Positions 58,266-64,000 of a stretch of 64,000 nucleotides of DNA are shown here, in pieces (position 1 is the first letter of the stretch; the number at the start of each line of letters is the position of its first letter). The position numbers were made by a program, and so were the translations under genes. This DNA is from CALKCV01 sp964609515 (GTDB lineage: Bacteria; Cyanobacteriota; Cyanobacteriia; Cyanobacteriales; Microcoleaceae). The DNA is taken from NCBI GenBank assembly GCA_964609515.1, contig CAZSTZ010000005.1, forward strand, positions 8,775 through 72,774. Reading direction: 5' to 3'. A model generated the notes under the pieces. That model made no database searches. It saw only the letters and a program-made list of their open reading frames with translations, and was not told the DNA's origin.

Positions 58266-59308
58266 ACGTTCGAGTACAATTACCGCCATCGTTGCCGATA
58301 GACTCCTTGGCTGCATTAATTGGCAGCATCGTCTGTCTATCTTTCTCGCCTATTTTCATTCGTTTGAGCGAAATAGAAATCGGTCCGAGTGCTACGGCTT
58401 TTAATCGTTTCTGGATAGCGGCTGTTGCCTTTGGGCTGCTGAATAAGTTATTAGCAGTACGCAGAAAAGAAAAAGATACCCAACCAGAGCAAGAGAAACC
58501 AGATCTAGAGAGCCGGTCTTGCATTCTCAAAAAACTCGGTTTTTCGGTATCCCAGAAACCCGGTTTTTTGACAAAACCGGGTTCCTTGACCGGTTCTCTA
58601 GCAAGCAGTATCGGGCTGTTGATAGCAGATGGGTTTCTTTTATCAATGGCTTTGATATCTTGGGCTTGGTCTTTAACTCAAACCAGCATTGCCAATTCTA
58701 GCGTGATGCATAATCTGACTCCTATATTTACCGTCTTAGGAGGGTGGCTGGTTTTGCGGCAGAACTTTGACCGTCGATTTCTCGTTGGGATGTTGGTGGC
58801 GATCGCTGGAGCAACTTTGTTAGAAATAAACGATCTTTTCTCATGGAGAATCAGCCAACAACTACTAGGAGATTTGGCAGCTTTACTCTCAGCAGTGTTT
58901 TTTGGCATACGTCCATTAATCGTCGAGCAACTCCGTACTAATTTAAACTCAGTGACGATTATGAGTTGGTCTTCGACAGCGAGTTTTTTGTTGGTTTTAC
59001 CTGTTGCTTTAATTGCAGGAGAGCCACTTTTTCCGATTTCGGTAACTGGGTGGTGTTCGGCGATCGCTCTAGCAGTAGTCGGTCAAATGTTAGGTATAGG
59101 GCTTTGGACTTATTCCCTCAAGAAGTTATCTTCAGGGTTTGCCAGCCTAGTTGCGTTGGCGGTTCCCGGCCTTAGCGCTATCGAAGGTTGGGCATTTTTC
59201 TCAGAAAATCTCAGCTTATTGACTGGGGTAAGTTTCGCGGTCATTTTATCTGGAATGTATTTGGCTATTTCTAGCACTTCAGCCACCAAGGCTGCAGTTG
59301 AATCTTAA
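58262..59308 (+). CDS. EamA/DMT-family permease in the mycosporine operon
   Basis: 348 residues with ten predicted membrane segments in two EamA halves: about 15-165 (SFSPIFIRLSEIEIGPSATAFNRFWIAAVAFGLL) and about 195-345 (LLGDLAALLSAVFFGIRPLIVEQLR). DMT permeases usually export small metabolites or amino acids. The ATGA overlap with the symporter indicates coupled translation. Residues about 92-110 (LGFSVSQKPGFLTKPGSLT) are translated from an AGAAACCCGG palindrome and fall in the cytoplasmic loop after the second membrane segment. Export or cell-surface delivery of mycosporines is the obvious hypothesis, untested here. Confidence 0.88.
   Translation: MNVRVQLPPSLPIDSLAALIGSIVCLSFSPIFIRLSEIEIGPSATAFNRFWIAAVAFGLLNKLLAVRRKEKDTQPEQEKPDLESRSCILKKLGFSVSQKPGFLTKPGSLTGSLASSIGLLIADGFLLSMALISWAWSLTQTSIANSSVMHNLTPIFTVLGGWLVLRQNFDRRFLVGMLVAIAGATLLEINDLFSWRISQQLLGDLAALLSAVFFGIRPLIVEQLRTNLNSVTIMSWSSTASFLLVLPVALIAGEPLFPISVTGWCSAIALAVVGQMLGIGLWTYSLKKLSSGFASLVALAVPGLSAIEGWAFFSENLSLLTGVSFAVILSGMYLAISSTSATKAAVES
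58549..58582. repeat. In-frame AGAAACCCGG palindrome in the EamA permease gene
   Basis: AGAAACCCGGTTTTTTGAC then AAAACCGGGTTCCT, a near-complete copy with two changes in the right arm. It is 33 bp (11 codons), so it adds residues without a frameshift. Confidence 0.93.
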
Positions 59309-59321
59309 TTAATGGAAAAAT

Positions 59322-60431
59322 ATGACATTAAAAACAATGAGTCGAACTCAACCAACTGAGTCTCAATTGCGAGTATTGCATCTGGCAGGTTCTCGCGTCT
59401 CGGAATTTTACTACAACCTCTCAACTATCTACGCCAAAGAAGCCGTGCAACCCACTGGAGTTAGTGGCTACTACGCAGTGGTAAACCCCGAGGGTTATTG
59501 GCAATTAGGTACTTCCATAGATAGTTTATCGGCAAAGATGTCTCTCCAGGAGGCGATCGCCAATTTACCCCAAGTGGATGTAGTAGTGCCCCATATGTTT
59601 TGTTTCCCCGGCATGACCAGTTACCGGGGGTTATTCGAGAACGTACTCGGCTTGCCCGTGGTAGGTTCGCCCTCCCACTGTACCGCCCTGGCAACTAATA
59701 AAGCTCAAACCAGAAGCGTAGTCTCTGCCGCCGGGGTTCGCGTTGCCAAAGCACAATTACTACGTCTGGGAGATAGCGTGACAATGAAACCCCCATTTAT
59801 CGTCAAACCGAACTCGGAAGATAATTCTTTAGGCGTGACCTTGGTTTGGAACGAAAGTCAGATAGACGAGGCATTGGCAGTCGGTTTTGAACATGACGAG
59901 ACTTTGTTAGTAGAAGATTACATTCCAGGACGGGAGTTGCGCGTGGGGGTAGTGGAACGCGGCGGGGAGTTATCGGTGTTGTCGGCGATCGAGTATTTGG
60001 TCTCTCAAGAACATCCCATTAGAACTGTAGGTGATAAATTAGAACTCGGAAAAGACGGAACCCCAAGGCAGCAACCGGAGAAACCAGCAACGAAGCCAGT
60101 TTGCCCCGCCGAAGTAGAGCCAGAGTTATTCGAGAAACTGGCGGATGCGGCGAAGCGGGCACATAAGGCTTTGGGTTGTCGCGATTATTCTTTGTACGAT
60201 TTTCGGGTACATGAAGAAACTAACGAACCGTACTTGCTAGAGGCAGGTTTGTTTTGGTCTTTCGGTAAGATTAGTATGATTTCGCGGATGCTTCAGGCCG
60301 ACCGACAAAGTTTGGAGGATGTAGCCTTGGAGTTGTGGAGTGGGGCGGCAAAGCGGACTCGCGTTGCCTGCGGTTCTCTGTTTAAGTATGCTAAAGCAGA
60401 CTTGCGTTGCGGGCAGACTGTGGGACAATAG
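59322..60431 (+). CDS. mysD: D-Ala-D-Ala ligase-like ATP-grasp enzyme, mycosporine-imine ligase
   Basis: 369 residues. MysD attaches a second amino acid (serine, threonine, alanine or another) to mycosporine-glycine, giving shinorine, porphyra-334 and related MAAs. VLHLAGSRVSEFYYNLSTIYAKE starts the N-terminal domain; FCFPGMTSYRGLFENVLGLPVVGSP and ATNKAQTRSVVSAAGV lead to the ATP-grasp part with PPFIVKPNSEDNSLGVTLVW, LLVEDYIPGRELRVGVVE and GCRDYSLYDFRVHEETNEPYLLEAGL. It is 13 bp after the permease. ATG 59322 chosen; ATG 59337 is an alternative. Which amino acid it adds cannot be read here. The gene ends in the 32-bp space before the BMC-like gene. Confidence 0.92.
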   Translation: MTLKTMSRTQPTESQLRVLHLAGSRVSEFYYNLSTIYAKEAVQPTGVSGYYAVVNPEGYWQLGTSIDSLSAKMSLQEAIANLPQVDVVVPHMFCFPGMTSYRGLFENVLGLPVVGSPSHCTALATNKAQTRSVVSAAGVRVAKAQLLRLGDSVTMKPPFIVKPNSEDNSLGVTLVWNESQIDEALAVGFEHDETLLVEDYIPGRELRVGVVERGGELSVLSAIEYLVSQEHPIRTVGDKLELGKDGTPRQQPEKPATKPVCPAEVEPELFEKLADAAKRAHKALGCRDYSLYDFRVHEETNEPYLLEAGLFWSFGKISMISRMLQADRQSLEDVALELWSGAAKRTRVACGSLFKYAKADLRCGQTVGQ

Positions 60432-60463
60432 TAGCGTTTAACGTCCATTACGGAGATTTAGCA

Positions 60464-61105
60464 TTGGGTATCGATTTACGCAGCTATGTATTTATAGACA
60501 GCTTGCAACCCCAACACGCCGCTTACATCGGGACGGTGGCCCTTGGCTTTTTGCCCTTGCCCGGGGATACTTCCCTCTGGATTGAAATTTCCCCGGGTAT
60601 TGAAATCAACCGCATTACCGATGTGGCCCTTAAATCTAATGCAGTTCGTCCCGGGGTTCTCTTTATCGAACGACTTTACGGTCTTTTGGAAATTCATTCC
60701 AGTCGCCAGGGGGATACTCGGTCTGCGGGTAAGGCCATTCTTCAGTCTTTGGGAGTTAAGGAAAGCGATCGCCTCAAACCCCGCATCGTCTCCAGTCAAA
60801 TTATCCGCAATATTGACTCCCACCACGCACAACTGATCAATCGCAACCGTCGGGGCCAATTGCTGCTGGCAGGACAAACTCTCTACGTTCTAGAAGTCCA
60901 ACCGGCTGCTTATGCGGCCCTGGCCGCTAACGAAGCAGAAAAAGCGGCCTTGATTAATATTTTGCAAGTTAGCGCCATCGGTAGTTTTGGACGTCTCTAT
61001 TTGGGAGGGGAAGAACGGGACATCTTGGCAGGTTCTCAGGCAGCCCTTACGGCCATTGAAAGCGTCTCGGGCCGCGAACATCCAGATAGTAAAGCCTCGG
61101 AATAG
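60464..61105 (+). CDS. Putative BMC-fold (carboxysome shell-like) protein with two domains
   Basis: 213 residues. Two repeated alpha/beta units of about 85 residues are visible: GIDLRSYVFIDSLQPQHAAYIGTVALGFLPLPGDTSLWIEISPG... and LYVLEVQPAAYAALAANEAEKAALINILQVSAIGSFGRLYLGGEERDI. The second resembles bacterial microcompartment shell domains (alanine-rich helix after a V/L-V-E start, then a glycine-rich strand). I recall related cyanobacterial proteins of the same length but no assigned function, so the name is tentative. The TTG start at 60464 has GGAG eight bases upstream; no ATG or GTG is available. It follows mysD by 32 bp and could be cotranscribed. Confidence 0.62.
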   Translation: MGIDLRSYVFIDSLQPQHAAYIGTVALGFLPLPGDTSLWIEISPGIEINRITDVALKSNAVRPGVLFIERLYGLLEIHSSRQGDTRSAGKAILQSLGVKESDRLKPRIVSSQIIRNIDSHHAQLINRNRRGQLLLAGQTLYVLEVQPAAYAALAANEAEKAALINILQVSAIGSFGRLYLGGEERDILAGSQAALTAIESVSGREHPDSKASE

Positions 61106-61230
61106 CTAGATGCGCCCTCCCCAACTCGCTATCCTGTCTAGTAAGATAATAGGATTGGATACCCAGAGGGGCGATCCTTATGTTAATAAGGATCGGTGGC
61201 ATCCATATAGATTACCGGAGTCAATTTAAA

Positions 61231-61650
61231 ATGCCTGAAAAACTCAAATTAATGATAGTTGATGACGAAACTAATAACTTGGATTTGTTGTACAGAACTT
61301 TTCGCCGTCAATTTAAAGTTTTTAGAGCTGATAGTGCTGCTCAAGCTTTAGAAATTCTCGATAATGAAGGGGAAATGGCTGTTATTATTTCCGACCAAAG
61401 TATGCCGGAAATGACGGGAGTAGAATTGTTTGGCAAAACCTATTCGAGCTTTCCTAATACTATTAGAATTCTTTTAACTGGATACAGCGAAGACCAAATA
61501 GAAGAAGAAGTGGATGGTATTAAAGAAGCTAATATTTTGAAATGTATTACTAAGCCTTTTTCTCCGAAGGAACTTCAAGCTCTTGTTGAAGAGTCGGTGG
61601 CTTTATATAGCAATAATAAATCAACAGATGACGATTATTCAGAAGATTAA
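61231..61650 (+). CDS. Single-domain response regulator
   Basis: 139 residues: one receiver domain plus a short acidic tail. LMIVDDETNNLDLLYRTFRRQFKVFRADSAAQALEIL, phospho-acceptor VIISDQSMPEMTGVELF, and ILLTGYSEDQIEEEVDGIKEANILKCITKPFSPKEL with the Thr and Lys. The TGYS...D pattern is that of receivers joined to HD-GYP/HupR-type outputs, but no output domain is present. ATG at 61231 preceded by CCGGAG. Stand-alone gene, 125 bp after the BMC-like gene, of unknown partner. Confidence 0.88.
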   Translation: MPEKLKLMIVDDETNNLDLLYRTFRRQFKVFRADSAAQALEILDNEGEMAVIISDQSMPEMTGVELFGKTYSSFPNTIRILLTGYSEDQIEEEVDGIKEANILKCITKPFSPKELQALVEESVALYSNNKSTDDDYSED

Positions 61651-61947
61651 ACATGGCTTGAACTAAACAGTTAACTCCAAAAAATCCTGGCTTTGGGTAT
61701 TTATTGACTGGCTCGGAAATTTACCGGATTATGACCTAGTTGATAAAGCCAAAAATTCGGCAGCAATATTGACAATTAAGCAAGCAGATTTTGGGTAATT
61801 TTTCAATTGCTTTTCAATTACCGCCAAGATAATCCTGGCGGTAAGTAAGAGCTAAAAAACGCAAATTTTATTAAAATTTGTTAAAATGGACCGGATGCCG
61901 CAAATTAGCGGTCGAGATAAGACAGCAAAAATAGAAAATATAAAAAA
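61651..61947. other. Gap between response regulator and ABC-F gene with a 9-bp stem-loop
   Basis: No gene is recognised in this 297 bp. TTACCGCCA (61818-61826) and TGGCGGTAA (61836-61844) pair perfectly around a 9-nt loop; no T-run follows, so it is not a clear terminator. A TTAAAATTTGTTAAAATGG stretch near 61870 may contain promoter elements of the ABC-F gene, not assigned. Confidence 0.5.
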
Positions 61948-63654
61948 ATGCTCCGACTAGAACATATAAGTAAAATCTATCCTACAGCCGTTGCCCTGCA
62001 AGATATTAACTGGGAAGTAAAACCGGGCGATCGCGTCGGTTTGGTAGGAGTAAATGGTGCGGGAAAATCAACTCAATTGAAAATTATCGCGGGAGAAATA
62101 GAGCCCACTGCGGGGGAAATTATCCGCCCGGCAAGTTTGCATATTGCCTATCTTACTCAAGAATTTGAAGTCGAGCCAACTCGCACTGTTAAAGAAGAAT
62201 TTTGGACGGTTTTTACAGAGGCAAATCAAACTCACGAAAGTCTTTTACAGGTGCAAAAACAAATGGAAACAGCACCGCCAGAAGAACTGGATAAACTTAT
62301 CAAAAAATTAGATAAGCTTCAGCGCCAATTTGAAGCTTTAAACGGTTATGCTTTGGAAGCAGAAATAGAAAAAATTCTGCCGGAAATGGGGTTTCAACAA
62401 GAAGATGGCGATCGCTTGGTTAGCGCTTTTAGCGGCGGTTGGCAAATGCGCATGAGTTTGGGTAAAATTCTCCTCCAAAAACCGGATATTTTACTGTTAG
62501 ACGAACCGACTAACCACCTAGATTTAGAAACTATTGAATGGTTGGAAAATTACCTCAAAGGATTGACGACTCCTATGGTAATTGTATCCCACGACCGGGA
62601 ATTTCTCGACCGCCTCTGTAACAAAATTGTGGAAACGGAACGCGGGGTTTCGACAAGTTATTTAGGTAATTATTCTGCTTATCTCCAACAAAAAGAAGAG
62701 GCGAAAGCTGCCCAACTTAGCACTTACGAAAGACAGCAAAAAGAAATAGAAAAACAACAGGAATTTGTCGAACGTTTCCGGGCGAGTGCCACGAGAAGCA
62801 CTCAGGCAAAAAGTCGGGAAAAACAGTTAGATAAAATCGAATTAGTAGAAGCGCCAACGGCATCTTTAAAAAGTTTAAAGTTTCGCTTTCCACCTTCCCC
62901 CCGCAGCGGCAGACAGGTGGTTTTAATTAAGGATTTGATTTACGCTTTCGACGATGAGATTTTGTTTCTGGGAGCAAATTTGGAAATAGAAAGGGGCGAT
63001 CGTATTGCTTTTCTCGGCCCCAACGGTAGCGGTAAATCTACTTTATTGCGCTTAATGATGGGTATGCAAACAGCGACGGAAGGGGTTGTTAAATTAGGAG
63101 AGCATAACGTCATTCCCGGCTATTTCGAACAAAATCAAGCGGAGGCTTTAGACTTAACAAAAACTGTCATGGAAACCATCCACGACGAGGTACCCAGTTG
63201 GAAAAATGAGGAAGTTAGAAGTTTATTGGGAACTTTCCTTTTTAGCGGCGATACGGTGTTTAAAAAAGTGGCTGCTTTAAGCGGAGGAGAAAAAGCGCGT
63301 TTGGCACTGGCAAAAATGCTGTTGCAACCTGCTAATCTGTTATTATTAGACGAGCCTACCAATCATTTAGATATTCCGGCGAAAGAAATGATGGAAGAAG
63401 CTTTACAGAATTATGACGGAACCGCGATAATAGTTTCCCACGACCGCTATTTTATCTCGAAGGTTGCGAATAAAATTGTCGAGATTCGCGATGGCGAGTT
63501 TCGGGTTTATTTGGGAGATTACCATTATTATTTGGATAAATTGGAGGAGGAGAAAGAAGCAGAAAAGTTTGCAAAAATTGAGGCTGAAAATGCTGCTAAA
63601 AAAGCTGCTAAGGCTGCTAAGAAAAAAGAGAAAGCGGCAACCAAACGTCGATAA
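61948..63654 (+). CDS. ABC-F family ATPase (translation factor-like)
   Basis: 568 residues, two ABC ATPase domains without membrane segments. First: Walker A GLVGVNGAGKSTQLKII, signature VSAFSGGWQMRMSLGKILL, Walker B DILLLDEPTNHLDLETIEWLENYL. Then the P-site linker (about 235-310, Lys/Gln/Glu-rich). Second: AFLGPNGSGKSTLLRLM, AALSGGEKARLALAKMLL, NLLLLDEPTNHLDIPAKEMMEEAL. Members of this family (Uup/EttA/YdiF) bind the ribosomal E site and relieve stalling. The C terminus is a lysine/alanine-rich coil (EAENAAKKAAKAAKKKEKAATKRR). ATG at 61948; no Shine-Dalgarno is evident. Confidence 0.94.
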   Translation: MLRLEHISKIYPTAVALQDINWEVKPGDRVGLVGVNGAGKSTQLKIIAGEIEPTAGEIIRPASLHIAYLTQEFEVEPTRTVKEEFWTVFTEANQTHESLLQVQKQMETAPPEELDKLIKKLDKLQRQFEALNGYALEAEIEKILPEMGFQQEDGDRLVSAFSGGWQMRMSLGKILLQKPDILLLDEPTNHLDLETIEWLENYLKGLTTPMVIVSHDREFLDRLCNKIVETERGVSTSYLGNYSAYLQQKEEAKAAQLSTYERQQKEIEKQQEFVERFRASATRSTQAKSREKQLDKIELVEAPTASLKSLKFRFPPSPRSGRQVVLIKDLIYAFDDEILFLGANLEIERGDRIAFLGPNGSGKSTLLRLMMGMQTATEGVVKLGEHNVIPGYFEQNQAEALDLTKTVMETIHDEVPSWKNEEVRSLLGTFLFSGDTVFKKVAALSGGEKARLALAKMLLQPANLLLLDEPTNHLDIPAKEMMEEALQNYDGTAIIVSHDRYFISKVANKIVEIRDGEFRVYLGDYHYYLDKLEEEKEAEKFAKIEAENAAKKAAKAAKKKEKAATKRR

Positions 63655-63668
63655 GCAATTAATAATTA

Positions 63669-63789
63669 CAATACCTTCGCCAAAACGAAAAATGCCTTAA
63701 TTTGTAGGTTGTGCGGACCTCCGTGGAACCCAACACCGTTGATTCCGGTTCGCGCGCGCCCTACCTACAAGAAAATGGCGAAGGTATTG
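63669..63789. mobile_element. MITE-like non-autonomous element, copy 2 (121 bp)
   Basis: The same 14-bp terminal inverted repeats as copy 1: CAATACCTTCGCCA (63669-63682) and TGGCGAAGGTATTG (63776-63789). The flanking sequence AATTA on both sides is a 5-bp target duplication. The interior differs from copy 1 (GTAGGTTGTGCGG on the left, CCCTACCTACAAG on the right), so the arms are less perfect. It lies 14 bp after the ABC-F stop. It carries no gene. Confidence 0.9.
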
Positions 63790-63830
63790 AATTAACAATT
63801 AACAATTAACAATTGGGATTTGTAAGAGGA

Positions 63831-64000
63831 ATGAGCAATTTATTGATTTCGATGCAAGGGGTTAGAAGGGCGATGGCGACTGCGACTTGTCTGGGAGTTT
63901 TATTAATTTATGAAATAGGGGCAGTTAACGCTTATTTGCATCGGGAAAATCTGGCTGTTTTACCTGTATCTATAGCCGCCGCAGAAACTCCCCCAGTGGC
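63831..64000 (+). CDS. Unknown protein with N-terminal hydrophobic segment, cut by window edge
   Basis: A frame from ATG 63831 stays open to the end of the window (56 residues: starts SNLLISMQGVRRAMATATCLGVLLIYEIGAV). It has AAGAGGA directly before the ATG. A positively charged N-terminal region is followed by a hydrophobic stretch (about 14-30), consistent with a signal anchor or signal peptide; the rest ends in VSIAAAETPPV. The family is not recognisable from this fragment. Confidence 0.55.
   Translation, partial: MSNLLISMQGVRRAMATATCLGVLLIYEIGAVNAYLHRENLAVLPVSIAAAETPPV

Overview
The window is chromosomal DNA of a cyanobacterium, most likely a filamentous Oscillatoriales-type organism. Evidence: abundant HIP1 octamers (GCGATCGC); the cyanobacterial genes ndhN, ldpA, dapL and a Ycf45-like R3H ATPase; a ribosomal protein cluster in cyanobacterial order (no rpsJ, rpsN or rpmD; infA, rpmJ, rpsM, rpsK, rpoA, rplQ, truA, rplM, rpsI, rpmE, prfA downstream); a mycosporine-like amino acid (MAA) cluster; and very dense small repeats. 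The genus cannot be decided from the sequence alone.

Layout. 1-5.2 kb: the cut 5' end of an unknown gene, dapL (lysine biosynthesis), riboflavin synthase, a bifunctional-nuclease-family protein, an aldo/keto reductase with two ferredoxin-type cysteine clusters and a slipped LGKA repeat, a three-layer nest of repeats, and tRNA-Gln(UUG). 5.4-23.2 kb: signalling. A LOV-domain sensor kinase is followed by a divergent CheY-like regulator. A long minus-strand chemosensory operon then reads cheR - double cheW - four chemoreceptors - hybrid cheA - cheB. 23.3-27.0 kb: R3H/AAA ATPase, ldpA (circadian redox input) and ndhN, divergent from the ribosomal genes. 27.9-48.0 kb: S10/spc/alpha-type ribosomal superoperon from rplC to prfA, with secY, adk, infA and rpoA embedded. 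48.2-52.5 kb: a hypothetical gene, a pentapeptide-repeat protein and two sensor kinases. 53.1-60.4 kb: MAA operon mysA-mysB-mysC, a sodium/solute symporter, an EamA permease and a mysD-type ligase. 60.4-64 kb: a putative BMC-fold protein, a response regulator, an ABC-F ATPase and the start of an unknown membrane or secreted protein.

Three things stand out. (1) A non-autonomous transposable element (MITE) is present twice, at 4920-5047 and 63669-63789. Both copies have identical 14-bp terminal inverted repeats and 5-bp target duplications. The first sits inside a palindromic repeat that sits inside a third repeat, so the order of insertion can be read. (2) Small palindromic repeats and minisatellites lie in frame inside genes (aldo/keto reductase, CheA, CheW, R3H ATPase, MysB, EamA permease), and several proteins end inside short heptamer repeats. 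(3) The MAA operon carries two different transporters, tightly packed between mysC and mysD, which are candidates for moving the sunscreen or its precursors.
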